Notes: generated by a model not told the origin, from the letters alone. A stretch of 64,000 bases of DNA from Bifidobacterium erythrocebi (GCF_012932675.1 NZ_JAAIIF010000018.1:1-64000); one strand, 5' to 3'. Numbered from the stretch's first letter, positions 1-9,823 are shown. Program-made: numbers and translations.

Positions 1-139
1 CGTTGCCGCCGATGTGGTCGCGCACGTCGATGATCTCGACCCTCGCGCCCGCGTGCTCCACGGCCTGCTGCGCCACGGTCAGGCCGAACAGGCCCGCCCC
101 CACAATCACCAGATCAGGGTATTCCACCGCGTCAGTCAT
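1..139 (-). CDS. glf: UDP-galactopyranose mutase, N-terminal part (runs off window start)
   Basis: Only the first 46 codons are in the window; the gene reads leftward from the ATG at 137-139. The translation has an N-terminal FAD-binding Rossmann signature (VIVGAGLFGLTVAQQA) followed by an acidic strand end and RDHIGGN, the pattern typical of Glf. The enzyme converts UDP-galactopyranose to UDP-galactofuranose in the cytoplasm, the donor for the GlfT-type transferases in this window. It lies downstream of, and in the same direction as, the GlfT2-like gene at 254-2281, about 115 bases away, which supports a shared pathway. Other FAD-dependent amine oxidase-like proteins share the dinucleotide motif, but FGLTVAQ plus RDHIGGN and the context favour Glf. 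Confidence 0.85.
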   Translation of the reverse strand, partial: MTDAVEYPDLVIVGAGLFGLTVAQQAVEHAGARVEIIDVRDHIGGN

Positions 140-253
140 ACGATAACCTTCCCAAAACAGTCGAATGTCAATTACAAATGCACAATAGCCATGTGCGTTT
201 CGCGTTCATGATACTCGCATACCGGAATGAACACGGTCGAATCGCGCTCTTGA

Positions 254-2281
254 CTACTTATCTTCAAAGATTCTTGCCCACGTATCCATGGAGGTGATTC
301 CGTAAGCCTGGTATTGGGCAGCCAGACGCTTCCAATTCTTCAGAATCTTGCGCGTAAGCCGGTATCCTTCCATCATGCTCTTGCGGAAATGCTTGTTGTC
401 CCGCTTCAGCCATGCCACACCGTTGCCATCCGCCGTAGTCACCAAAGCTGAATTCACATGGTCGAAGGCAAGCCAAGTCCAAGCGGCATCACGTGCCGGA
501 ATGGCGGCGTCCGGGCGAGTTGCCTTGGCTGGGTCGACCTTCTTGACGAAACTCTTGACGATCAGACCAACGGCCTCCTTGTACCGGCTCTTCATGGTGG
601 AAGGATGGTTCTTGGGAGGTTCAATCTCGCCGGCAGGTTCGGGGAATGCCTCGAAACTGTCCTTGGTCTGGGCGTCAGGGTATTCCGCACGCACCTTACG
701 CACCTCGCCGAGCTTCGTCGGCAAGCAATCCACAAGATATTGCGGTCCACGAAGAATATCCCTCAACGCCATGTGATGCAATGCCATGGCGGAGTATACG
801 AAGCGCAGCCCAAGACTGGCATCGCCGTACAGCGTCTCCACCAGCATGCGTGGCGGCCTGTCTGGGTACGTCATCAATGCCGCGAGCCAACGGTTACGCT
901 CGGTGAAGTATTCCTCCCAGGAACGGGCCGGATCCTTGTCGTGCCATGCCTGATGCCATACCGCCACACCTGGCAGACACACCGTCGGATAGCCTGCCTT
1001 CTTGGCACGCAGACCATATTCAATGTCATCGAATTTGATGAATACCGGCATTGAAAGACCGATTTTCCTTACCACTGCGACTGGAATCAGGCACATCCAC
1101 CAGCCATTGAAATCCTCATCGATGCGTTGGTGGCGATCCGGCGAATCACGAAGTGGTTCCACGGAGAAATCATGGTTGTACCCCATGCTCTTCGACGGGT
1201 ACATCCACATGCGCTGCGGGTTGATGCGCTCACCCTGCGTATACAGCATGGTGCGATTATCCAGGTGGAACATGCCTCCACCCACAAGAACCGGTCGTAC
1301 CGTGTAATCGGAGAACTGGATTGCACGCAGAATGGACTCCGGCTCACTGATGGCATCGTCGTCCAGCAGTAGCACGAAATCGCTGTTGCCAGCCTTGGCA
1401 GTCTCGTACATGCCTCTGGAAAAGCCGCCGGAGCCGCCCAGATTCACCTGCTGGATATAGGTGAGCTGCTTCCCCAGATCGGCAGCCACCTCGGCGAAGT
1501 CTTTCTGGTCCTTTACCAAGTCGCTCCCCTGATCGGTGCAATACACCGTATCCAGACGTTCACGCAATGCCGGCGCACCGGCAATGGCGCGCAGCTGGTT
1601 CATGCAATACGCGGCGCGATTGAACGTCGTGATGGCGATGGACATGGACGTTTCGTGCTTTGCCGTTCGGGCGTTACGGGGAACGGACCATGCGGCATCG
1701 GAAATGACCACTTCCCCGCCAAGGGATTCCGCATCGAACCAGAAATATCCACCGTCCATAAGCCCCGTCATTGGCACGTCTACGCATATACGGGTTTCGG
1801 CCTCCGAAGCCGTTGTCTTCGTCGCGACCGGGTAGATCAGTCCACGACCTGTGGAGCGGAATACGCTGATTTTGGCGTTTCCCTGAACGGTCGCTTCGAA
1901 TCGCACGGTTTTCACACTGGTCCAGCGACGCCAATAAGCCGCAGGGAACGCATTGAAGAACGTGCATCCGGACATATGACCACGATTCTTCAAGGCCATG
2001 GCGGAACGCCCTTTGATTTCGAACGAATCGCAGGAGACGCCGGTGGACGAGCCGGCATGGCGGAGCATGCGCTGCAATGTGGACTGGTTCATGGATCCGA
2101 ATTCCAAACGACGCATATCGATGCGGGAATCCAATGTGGTTTCCGCAACGTGCGGACGGGTCCAATCGATCGCATACAACGGGAGGGTCTGCTCGGCATC
2201 CTTGACCGGGTATACGACACGCATAACCGTTTCCCAAGTGCTGCCTGATTCGGCATTCTTCATAGAAGCCTCCTGATTCAT
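254..2281 (-). CDS. GlfT2-like galactofuranosyltransferase (GT2)
   Basis: A protein of about 675 residues with an N-terminal beta-sandwich-like region (to about residue 200) and a GT-A catalytic domain. Visible motifs are STFNRAAY-like donor entry (AITTFNRAAY), LGGSGGFSRGMYE, the metal-binding LLLDDDAISEPES near residue 310, a WWMCLIPV stretch, DDIEYGLRAKKAG and the late histidine in VWHQAWHDKD near residue 443. These match mycobacterial GlfT2, which polymerises galactofuranose from UDP-Galf on a lipid-linked acceptor at the inner face of the membrane. Starts: a GTG at 2311 has no good ribosome site; ATG 2281 follows AGGAG with 7-base spacing; ATG 2263 follows AGGAGG with 5-base spacing. Either of the last two is possible. 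Linkage specificity cannot be read from sequence. Confidence 0.85.
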   Translation of the reverse strand: MNQEASMKNAESGSTWETVMRVVYPVKDAEQTLPLYAIDWTRPHVAETTLDSRIDMRRLEFGSMNQSTLQRMLRHAGSSTGVSCDSFEIKGRSAMALKNRGHMSGCTFFNAFPAAYWRRWTSVKTVRFEATVQGNAKISVFRSTGRGLIYPVATKTTASEAETRICVDVPMTGLMDGGYFWFDAESLGGEVVISDAAWSVPRNARTAKHETSMSIAITTFNRAAYCMNQLRAIAGAPALRERLDTVYCTDQGSDLVKDQKDFAEVAADLGKQLTYIQQVNLGGSGGFSRGMYETAKAGNSDFVLLLDDDAISEPESILRAIQFSDYTVRPVLVGGGMFHLDNRTMLYTQGERINPQRMWMYPSKSMGYNHDFSVEPLRDSPDRHQRIDEDFNGWWMCLIPVAVVRKIGLSMPVFIKFDDIEYGLRAKKAGYPTVCLPGVAVWHQAWHDKDPARSWEEYFTERNRWLAALMTYPDRPPRMLVETLYGDASLGLRFVYSAMALHHMALRDILRGPQYLVDCLPTKLGEVRKVRAEYPDAQTKDSFEAFPEPAGEIEPPKNHPSTMKSRYKEAVGLIVKSFVKKVDPAKATRPDAAIPARDAAWTWLAFDHVNSALVTTADGNGVAWLKRDNKHFRKSMMEGYRLTRKILKNWKRLAAQYQAYGITSMDTWARIFEDK

Positions 2282-2308
2282 GCTTCCTCTCCTATCGCCG
2301 TTTTCGTT

Positions 2309-2331
2309 CACCCACTCATCGTAGTGGGTGC
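2309..2331. repeat. Inverted repeat in divergent intergenic region
   Basis: CACCCACT, a 6-7 base loop, then AGTGGGTG lies between the leftward GlfT2-like gene and the rightward cell-wall-repeat gene. It could be an operator or a 5' leader hairpin for the transferase. It has no U-tract, so a terminator is unlikely. Confidence 0.35.
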
Positions 2332-2472
2332 ATCACACTTTAGACAATCCGCATGCGTATAGTCGGCACGCGGAATTCTTCGAGAAAGGTCATGCTATCC
2401 ACGCCTTCCCGATATTCCGACCTAAAATCGAAAGTATCTTATTGTCATACCAGCACAAAGGAGATGATGGTC

Positions 2473-3381
2473 ATGATTCTCAGGAAGAAGATTATTCGAA
2501 ACGCCGTTGCCGCGGCTGCGGCTCTTTCCATGTTCGCCTTGCCGGTCGCCCCGGCCAATGCAGAGGAATATGTCGAGCCGCCGAGTTCCGACTACACCGG
2601 CTGGGTCGTTCAGAACGGCGAACATTACTGGTTCGATTCCGGTACCATGGCCCGTTCAAAGGAAATCTATGATCCGGGCACCAACGCCTGGTACTGGCTC
2701 GACGCCGACGGAACGATGGCGCACGACAAGGACGTCTATCTGCGTTCCAACGGCGGCAAGTGGGTCCGCTACGATTCGAACGGTCATATGGTCAAGGGCG
2801 AGGATTGCCGGTACGGCGGCTGGTACTACTTCGACAAGACAACCGGCGCCATGGCCAAAGGCATGAAATACATCGGTTCCAACGGTGGCAAGTGGGTGTA
2901 TTACGACTGGACGACCGGCAAGATGGCGCATGGTGAGCAGTATGTGAACTATGACGCGCAGCATACCGGCTGGTACCTGTTCGATCAGCACACCGGTGCC
3001 ATGTACCACGGCGATACCTATATCCGGTCCAATGGCGGCAAATGGGTCCGCTATGACCGGGTGACGGGAAAGATGGTCAAGGGCCTACATTATCAGGATG
3101 GCGCCTACTATTACTTCGACAAGACCACTGGCGCCATGGCGCATGGCCGTGTGTGGGTGCCGGAATGGAACTCGTATGCGACCTTTGATTCCGTCACCGG
3201 CCGCTATGTCAGCAAGGATTCAGGCAACACCACCAAGCCTGGAAACACTGGAGGAGAGAACATCCGCGGTCGATTCTGCAAGAACAGCGAGAAGGGCCAG
3301 CAGCGCGTCGACGGTGACGGCACGATTATCGTCTGTGAATGCCGTAACGGAAACAAGACCCCTCACTGGTACGCCAAGTAG
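2473..3381 (+). CDS. Secreted cell-wall-binding repeat protein with Cys-containing C-terminal tail
   Basis: A 302-residue protein. The start is ATG 2473, 9 bases after AAAGGAG; in-frame ATGs at 2464 and 2467 sit too close to that site. Residues 1-30 form a Sec signal peptide (basic MILRKKIIRN, Ala-rich core, cleavage after APANA). Residues about 40-245 are tandem aromatic/Gly repeats (GGWYYFDKTTGAMAKG, GGKWVYYDWTTGKMAHG) of the choline/glucan/wall-binding repeat type. After a short linker the last 45 residues contain three cysteines (GRFCKNSEKG, VCECRNG) and resemble small Cys tails seen on other actinobacterial secreted proteins. No catalytic domain is visible, so it may be an adhesin or a wall-bound scaffold. 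Repeats are nearly identical at DNA level to those of the convergent gene at 4825-6588. Confidence 0.8.
   Translation: MILRKKIIRNAVAAAAALSMFALPVAPANAEEYVEPPSSDYTGWVVQNGEHYWFDSGTMARSKEIYDPGTNAWYWLDADGTMAHDKDVYLRSNGGKWVRYDSNGHMVKGEDCRYGGWYYFDKTTGAMAKGMKYIGSNGGKWVYYDWTTGKMAHGEQYVNYDAQHTGWYLFDQHTGAMYHGDTYIRSNGGKWVRYDRVTGKMVKGLHYQDGAYYYFDKTTGAMAHGRVWVPEWNSYATFDSVTGRYVSKDSGNTTKPGNTGGENIRGRFCKNSEKGQQRVDGDGTIIVCECRNGNKTPHWYAK
2887..3016 (+). repeat. Inverted duplicate of wall-repeat coding DNA, copy 1
   Basis: This 130-base segment is nearly identical, in inverted orientation, to 5019-5148 in the neighbouring surface-protein gene; only a few mismatches are seen by eye, including third-position changes. 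The two copies lie about 2 kb apart and could support homologous inversion. Confidence 0.75.
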
Positions 3382-3394
3382 ATAACAGCCACTA

Positions 3395-3440
3395 GATTTT
3401 TGGAGGGAACGGAGATTTCTCTGTTCCCTCCAAAAATCAT
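3395..3440. terminator. Bidirectional terminator hairpin
   Basis: A long stem (ATTTTTGGAGGGAAC paired with GTTCCCTCCAAAAAT) with a short loop follows the stop at 3381. It also covers the stop codon of the leftward pseudogene (3437-3439). The A/T-rich stem base gives a U-run on both strands. Confidence 0.8.
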
Positions 3441-4782
3441 TTCCATTGAATTACATATGTGACCACTATAGCGATATATGAAAACAGCGTTAGCACTGCT
3501 ACGGAAATAGCTAATGTTCTGCGATTGATATGTTCACTCCTAATAAAATTGGGAATCAACAGTGCAGCAAGCGGCAATACCGGTATAAAATACCTGTTTT
3601 GCAATCCCGATGCGTATACATCTATATTCCCAACCCATGTGATCGACATTGCCACACACGACAATACGTAATATAAAACTATAATTAGTGCTACTAATCC
3701 AACCTGTAATTTATTTATAGATTTATAGCTCATATGCACAATCAAAAGCACCATAATAGCGATAAGCACTGGCGCCATAACAATTAAAGGCAATTGAACT
3801 TCTTCCGTTCCCGTAAAGAACTGAAGATTTCTTCTCGGATTCACTAATTGCCCATTGATTTTCTCAGTATCAAAATCCATAGGCTCAAACAATGATCGGC
3901 CAATGAGCGGAAATATCTTCCAGGGAGATTGCAGTAGCTGCCCCTCAAGTTCATGCGTTTTCTCCAGCGAAACACGATTTGGCGCAACCGCTATCTGTGA
4001 AGTCCTCACGCGCCAGAGCCACATGGAGATAAAAGCAGCGAGAACAGGAAGCATCAGGGCGATCTTCTTCACATACCCCTGAGCCTTGGGAAGCAAGAAC
4101 AATACGAATAGCGCGATGATGGAGCAGGTGATCTTGACCTGACCGAGCAGAACTCCCATCACGCAGAGCAGAACGATATGCCTGTATCGCAGAGAGCTCT
4201 CCCGCTGATACAAGCCCAGAATAACCGCAATGAACAGCAGACAGTAGCTATTGGTGATGGCATCGGCCGTCGGAAATATCATTGAGAAAAATGTGGTCGG
4301 AAGAATCGCTATAGCCAGAATGATATTGGCATAGGATTTAGCAACCCATATCGCCACAGCGATAATAGTGGCCGAGCAAATCAACGTCGCCACGCTCGAT
4401 ACGAAAAATCTCCGCGCACAAGGAGGCTGGGGAAATACACGAAAGGAGCATTAACCGCAGTGTTATTGAACGTTATTATTTCCCCGTGATTGCGATAGAT
4501 CATCCAATCGGGATATTCATCAGAAAAAACCGGAATTATATTTCCTGCTCTGATTTGCAGAATACGCGCCCAATGTGCCATGACATCGTTGAAACAATGC
4601 TGTTTGCCATAGAAAATGAGAATGCACCCGGATACAACCGCACCAACCCAATACAGCAGAGGGACATAACCGGAGACATGAAATTCCGCATGCTTCAGGT
4701 CACGTCGATGTTTCCCCGAATAATGCTGCGGCAAGTCATATCCCCCTACCCTCAATAAAAAAACCGGTTTTGATGCGATCAA
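3437..4782 (-). pseudogene. Frameshifted DUF2142-type multi-span membrane protein
   Basis: Two leftward reading frames together make one family-length protein of about 450 residues. The upstream frame (4782 to 4381) has one transmembrane segment (VPLLYWVGAVVSGCILIFYG), a D-x-x-x-H stretch (FNDVMAHWARI) and NNTAVNAPFVYFPSLL, as expected of the N-terminal third of DUF2142 proteins. It then runs to a stop. The other frame (continuous from about 4425 to 3437) carries about eight hydrophobic segments and the C-terminal GLQNRYFIPVLPLAALL motif. The shift lies around 4415-4430, after VYFPSLL, and some residues expected there are missing. The DNA is visibly more A/T-rich than its surroundings. The first ATG lies inside the upstream terminator hairpin, so the true start is uncertain. 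DUF2142 proteins are often found in polysaccharide loci. Confidence 0.7.
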
Positions 4783-4808
4783 CCAGCAATCGCATCAAAA
4801 CCAGTTTA
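4759..4808 (-). terminator. Rho-independent terminator of the 4825-6588 gene
   Basis: AAACCGGTTTTGATGCGAT at 4761-4779 pairs with 4789-4807 around a 9-base loop, followed on the minus strand by a T-rich run (complement of the A-run at 4757-4763). It begins 18 bases after the stop codon of the leftward gene. Confidence 0.85.
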
Positions 4809-4824
4809 TCTCATGTCCAAAGAC

Positions 4825-6588
4825 TCAGCCACGTCCAGTGGTCTGGTCGAACCAGTGCCAGGCGTTCCATTCGGGAACCCAGACACGGCCCTTCTGCATG
4901 GCTCCCGTGGTCTTGTCGAAGTAATACCACGAGTTGTCATGACGGTCCAAGCCCTTGACCATTTTTCCGGTAGTGAAGTCGTAGCGAACCCACTTGCCTC
5001 CGTTGGAGCGAACGTACGTATCGCCGTGGAACATGGCACCGGTGTGCTGATCGAACAGGTACCAGCCGGTATGCTGCGCGTCATAGTTCACATACTGCTC
5101 GCCATGCGCCATCTTGCCGGTCGTCCAGTCGTAATACACCCACTTGCCGCCATTGGAGGAGATATGTTTCATTCCCTTGGTCATTGCGCCGGTGGTCGTG
5201 TCGAAGTAATACCAGCCGCCGTTCCGGTAGTCCTCGCCTTTGACCATATGGCCGTTCTTGTCGTACCGGACCCACTTGTTTCCGGCGGGGATATAGACAT
5301 CCTTATTCACGGCAAGCGAGCCATCCTTATCGAACCAGTACCAGGCGTCGCTTGCAGGATCGTATACCTCTTTGGAAACCGCCTTCACGCCATTGTCATA
5401 CCAGTAGCGCTTGCCGTTTTCCGTCACCCAACCGTTGGCTCCTGGGCGATACTCGCCATATCCCGCACGGATTCTCGCATTCCAGACGATTTTCTTTGCA
5501 GTCGGATCCGTGACGGTTATCACTGTTCCGTGCCTGTTGGGGATACTGCGCCCGTCGACGTTGGTCGTGGTGATACGACGCGTGTTGTGCCATCCGGTTT
5601 TTAGGCTGGACGACTGCGTGACGAAGGTGCCGGCAGTTCCGTCGGATTTGCCGTACGGATAGTCCTTGAGCTTATCAGTGTAGAAGAAATACTGTCCGTT
5701 GTAGTACGTCAGAGATGGGCCCTCATAACCGGTCACGACATTGTCGTTCACCAAACTCCAAGCCTTAGGATTCCCCGCCTGAGACAGGTCACCGATGGAA
5801 TAGATCTGATTGGTGACGCCGTTCTTCTTGATGCTGAGGTAGTACACGCCGTCCTTTTCAAACAGCGACGGGTCAAGCCAATTGCTGGTCTTCGTATCGG
5901 GAAGCTTGATCGGATTCAAGCTGCCGTAGCTCAGCTTCGGCTGTGCTCCCGGATCGACTGCGGGGTCCGCTCCAGGCTGCAATCCCGACACCTTGACGAT
6001 GTAGGGATACATGTAATCCTTCTGCGCATTGCCGTGGAAGTCGCCATAGTATCCGAGAGTGGTCACAATCCACATATCGCCATGGCTGTCAACGAATCCA
6101 TCGGTTCCTGCGGAATCATACTGGCCATCCTTAAGACCATTGGTATACGGCATTACCGAGGGGGCCAGGTTCGTTGGGCTGCCGCTGTTGGGGTAGCTCC
6201 AGTTCACCAGATCCTTGGAATACCCCATCATCGGGGTAAAGCGCCATCCCAGATTCTGCTGCTTCTGCACATAGCCACCAAGAATCCAGAACGTACCGTC
6301 TTTATAGGTGATGCTCGGATCATGAATGGCGTTGACGTAGCTCGGCTTGCCGGAAACGTGCGCGCTGCCGTTGCCGTCGGCCTTATATGCCGTGCTGATC
6401 TGCTGGAAATCAGCGCCATTGTACGACATGTACACCGTATCGGAACGATCCGAATCGCTGTTCCAGAAGACACCGACCTCCATATCCGGGTAATCCGTTT
6501 CGGCAGCGGACGCAGCCTGGACTCCGAACGAAGCCGCCATGGATAAAGCGCCTAACAGCGCGATGCAACTCTGTATTTTCCTTCTCAT
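4825..6588 (-). CDS. Secreted GH43-like beta-propeller protein with wall-binding repeats
   Basis: A 587-residue protein. The start is ATG 6588 (MRRKIQSCIALLG...), behind an AAGAGAAG purine-rich site; in-frame ATGs farther upstream lack a signal peptide and lie in the leader. Residues 1-28 are a signal peptide. Residues about 30-375 look like a five-bladed beta-propeller of the GH43/GH32/GH62 type, with blade motifs HDPSITYKDGTFWILGG, WLDPSLFEKDGVYYLS and GPSLTYYNGQYFFYTDKL, consistent with an arabinan/galactan-active or sugar-binding fold. Residues about 385-587 are wall-binding repeats ending in the same GRG tail as the GH25 lysozyme at 34400-36235. The catalytic Asp in HDPS is present. A close paralogue (17510-19315) has an SLH module instead of these repeats. 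The substrate is unknown. Confidence 0.75.
   Translation of the reverse strand: MRRKIQSCIALLGALSMAASFGVQAASAAETDYPDMEVGVFWNSDSDRSDTVYMSYNGADFQQISTAYKADGNGSAHVSGKPSYVNAIHDPSITYKDGTFWILGGYVQKQQNLGWRFTPMMGYSKDLVNWSYPNSGSPTNLAPSVMPYTNGLKDGQYDSAGTDGFVDSHGDMWIVTTLGYYGDFHGNAQKDYMYPYIVKVSGLQPGADPAVDPGAQPKLSYGSLNPIKLPDTKTSNWLDPSLFEKDGVYYLSIKKNGVTNQIYSIGDLSQAGNPKAWSLVNDNVVTGYEGPSLTYYNGQYFFYTDKLKDYPYGKSDGTAGTFVTQSSSLKTGWHNTRRITTTNVDGRSIPNRHGTVITVTDPTAKKIVWNARIRAGYGEYRPGANGWVTENGKRYWYDNGVKAVSKEVYDPASDAWYWFDKDGSLAVNKDVYIPAGNKWVRYDKNGHMVKGEDYRNGGWYYFDTTTGAMTKGMKHISSNGGKWVYYDWTTGKMAHGEQYVNYDAQHTGWYLFDQHTGAMFHGDTYVRSNGGKWVRYDFTTGKMVKGLDRHDNSWYYFDKTTGAMQKGRVWVPEWNAWHWFDQTTGRG
5019..5148 (-). repeat. Inverted duplicate of wall-repeat coding DNA, copy 2
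   Basis: Reverse complement of 2887-3016 with few differences (paired coordinates sum to about 8035). It encodes the WVYYDWTTGKMAHGEQYV and GWYLFDQHTGAM units in both genes. Confidence 0.75.
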
Positions 6589-6710
6589 CTTCACTTCTCT
6601 TCTTTGAAGATACACTTGCTCTTTCAAGGATAGACTGCCAATCCACACGGCACACCCACCAAAGCATTGCAACCGCATAGTCGCCAATCCGGTCCGAGGT
6701 TCCGCACATG

Positions 6711-6770
6711 GAAAACCGCGTTTTTGCCATCGAGCCGAATACGTTGACTCGATAGCAAAAACGCGGTTTC
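6711..6770 (-). terminator. Terminator of the GH2 pseudogene
   Basis: A 22-23 bp stem: the left arm at 6711-6734 contains AACCGCGTTTTTGCCATCGAG, and the right arm at 6748-6770 pairs with it around a 13-base loop. It lies 70 bases downstream of the stop at 6841 in the leftward direction. Confidence 0.8.
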
Positions 6771-6840
6771 CTATCATCCGCCATTACTCGCATGGGCAAC
6801 GCTGAATGCCTGAACCATCATTCAGCGCTTGCAAGCGGCG

Positions 6841-9722
6841 TCAGCTCTTCACGCTACCGGTGTTGGCGTAGTTCCCAAGACGATGCAGGAAGGCGGCCAT
6901 ATCCTGGCGGACCACGTCCGACATGCCACGATAGGTCTTCGTGCCATTAGCCTCGGTCCAGCCTTCGCTGATACCGGTTCCGGCCATCCAGAGAATATCC
7001 TTGTAGTGCGGAGTGCGCTTGTTCACATCGGCAAACGGGTTCCTGTTGTAGGCGGAATCCTTGACGCCAAGGTTCTTGATGGCCAGCCTCTTCAGGAAGG
7101 CGGCCATATCCTGACGCTTCACCGTATTCATGCCGCGGAAGGAACCATCGTCCCAACCCTCGGCGATGCCGTTGGCGCCAAGCCACCAGATTTCCTTGGC
7201 GTGCGGGGTGTCTTCGGTAACGTCCGTGAAGCGGTTCTTGTCGGATGCGCTCGGCGTGTAGGCCGGGGAACCCGCAAGACGGTAGAGGAAGGCGGCCATA
7301 TCCTGGCGCTTCACCGTGTCCATGCCGCGGAACGTGCGCTTGCCGTTACCGTCAACCCAGCCTTCGGTGATGCCGTTGTCGGCGAGCCACTGAATGTCCT
7401 CGGAGTGAGGCGTGTTCTCATTCACGTCCTCGAACTGCATACCATAGGTCACGCCGTCAACGGCGTCCTCGTAGGTCTTGGAACCGTTATGGGCAACGAC
7501 CTTGAGGGAGTTCTCGGTTTGGGCGGCAAGCTTCACGTTGTCCCAGACGAACACGCCATCCTGCTGCTTCTTGCCCTCGCCCAGGGACTTGCCGTTAAGG
7601 AACAGCTCGGCCTTGTTGCAGTTCGAATACGCCTTGATCTGCTGGGTGGGCTTGTTCCTCTGGATGAACCGCTTGCTGGTAAGGTACACGAACTTGTCGT
7701 TCTTGTTCCAGTTCGCCTTGAAGAAGTAGTAGGCGTCCTTCTTCGTCACATGGTCGTAGCAAAGCAGACCCTTGGTGTTGAGACGTTCCTTGCCACCGGA
7801 ATTGCGGTACGACGAGAAGTCGAACATGTTCCAGACGAAGCTTGCGGCCACGTTATTGCTGTGCTGGATGTAATCCCAGTACGCTTCGAGCAGGTAGGAC
7901 TGGTATTCCTCGTAGTGCTTGTCGCCGTTCGCGTCTTCGGCACCATTCCAGGAGAAGGAGCCGTCCACTTCCGTGTGCTGGTCGATGTTGGCACCGGCAC
8001 CGTATTCAGAAAGCATCATCGAATCGGCACCCAGAACCTGCTGATACTTGTTCATCTTGGTGGTCAACGATTCAACAAGCTTCTTGTGCCCCTCGGCGTC
8101 AGCGCTCTTCACTGCGCTCTTGAAACCGACATAAAGGTTCATACCGGTGAGATCAATCTTGGAGCTCCATTTTGCAGAGGTGTTGACCGCATCAGCGCCA
8201 TCGATGTTCGCCTGCACGATCAGGCGGTTGGGATCTTCCTGGTGAGCCAGATCAACCAATGCGGAGTTAAACGCGACAAGCTCGGCCTCCGTTACCTTGA
8301 AGTCCTCTCCGTATCTCGCGAAATCCTTACTATAGCGCACTTCGTTCTGCACACCCCACATGACGATGGAGGGATAGTTGTAGCCCTGACGGATCATCTC
8401 CGAAAGCTGGTTCGTAATCGAGTTCTTGTAGGAATCGGCCTTCGAGTAGATCAGGTAGTACGGGATCTCGCAATATACCAGCAGGCCCTTTTCATCGGCC
8501 ATCTCGTAGAAGGCGGGATCATGCGGATAATGGGACGTACGAACAGCGTTCACGCCCATGTCGAGCATGGTGTCGATGTCCTGGGCCATCTGATCACGGG
8601 AGACGGCGTTACCCACACCCTCACGATCCTGGTGGTAGCCCACGCCATGAATTTCGATCTGCTTGCCGTTCAGATAGGCCTTGCCATTGGAAACGTTGAA
8701 CGTACGGAAACCGATCTTCGTGCTTTCCGTATCCAGCACATGTCCTGCAGCATCCTGCAGGGAGACGTTCATCGTATACAGGTAGGGATCGGAACGACCG
8801 TTCCAACGATGCACGTTGGCGACCTGCTGATCCAGCTTCTGTTCGGAGGCTTCGGCTCCGGCATTGACCTGAATGTTGGAGCTCGTCTCGCTCACAACAT
8901 TTCCGGCATTATCGGAAATGGACGTTTTCAGCACGAGGTTCGCAGCTTCCGCAGCCTTGTTCGTAACATCCACTCGCGTATTCACGGCCGCATTGTTGCC
9001 GTTGAGCTTATAGTCCACGAAGACGCCGGAGCTGCCCTTGTTCTCAGTCGAAATGTACTGGTTGGGCAGGGCGATGAGTTCCACGTCACGGTAGATTCCC
9101 GAGAACTGCGTGTAATCGACATTGATCGGGATGGAAACCGTATCGACATTGGTCACGTTGACGGTAAGAGCGACGGAATCCTTGTCCTGCACGTACTTGG
9201 TCAGGTCGAAGACGAAGGCGGAATAGCCACCGACGTGGGTACCCACTTCCTGCCCATCGATTTCACCGTGGTGTTCTTGTTGGAACCGTAGAACTTGATG
9301 AACAGGTTCTTGCCATGGTACTTGGCGACATCAAGCTGCTTGCTGTACGTGACGGTCTTCTGATTGAACTGGGGAATGTACGACATTGTAGGATGCGCAT
9401 AGTCCCACGAATGCGGCAGATCGATGGTCCCCTCGGAAGCGCCGGTGGGGAATGTCCATCCATCCACGCTGGCGTCTCCCCTGGAGAACGTCCAGCCCTT
9501 ATCGATGTTCTCAACCGTTCGACCGGAGACCTGGTCATCCGACGATGCGCTCAGCGCATCGTCGGCTTCATTGGAGGAGTCAGCATTCTGAGCTTCTCCC
9601 TGAATTGTCTGGCTGTCGGTAACGTCCGCAGTGTTCGCATCCAGCTCTTCCGCCTGCGCACAGGGAACACCCGCCGCGAGCATGGCAACAGCCAGCAGGG
9701 ACGCAAGATATTTCCGTCTCAT
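6841..9722 (-). pseudogene. Cell-surface GH2 beta-galactosidase with SLH-like repeats, broken by a single-base frameshift
   Basis: The leftward gene starts at ATG 9722 (8 bases after AGGAG; signal peptide MRRKYLASLLAVAMLAAG, cleavage near CAQA|EE). The first frame carries the GH2 sugar-binding domain and then shifts near 9262-9270. The sequence reads ...AACACCACGGTGAAATCGAT, and one more A or G (giving TVKIDGQEVG or TVEIDGQEVG) restores a continuous protein of about 960 residues. The second frame contains the immunoglobulin-like domain, the TIM barrel with acid/base VQNEVRY (DNA about 8340) and nucleophile MLSEYGAG (about 8010), and a C-terminal Ig-like domain. It ends in three SLH-like repeats (about 7440-6850; for example MDTVKRQDMAAFLYRL). 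Expected role: release of galactose from beta-galactosides at the cell surface. The break is either genuine decay or phase variation, or a sequencing slip in an A-run. Confidence 0.85.
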
Positions 9723-9782
9723 CTTCTTTTCTCCTACGCTTCGTTTTCCTTCGAGCACATAAAAGAACCCCCTATATGCTCA

Positions 9783-9823
9783 TGAAAAAAGATGACTTGC
9801 CACTCTATGCCAAATCACCTTTT
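9783..9823 (-). terminator. Terminator downstream of the ABC exporter genes
   Basis: On the minus strand AAAAGGTGATTTG pairs with CAAGTCATCTTTTTT around an 11-base loop (G-U pairs included) and ends in a T-run. It follows the stop of the ATPase gene at 9969 and precedes the GH2 start. The 146 bases between are C-rich (runs of 6-7 C at 9914-9939) and hold no gene. Confidence 0.6.

Noticed and set aside
6829..9291. 820-residue open frame antisense to the GH2 gene
   Set aside because: Val/Gly/His-rich, no ribosome site; its length reflects codon bias of the real leftward gene.
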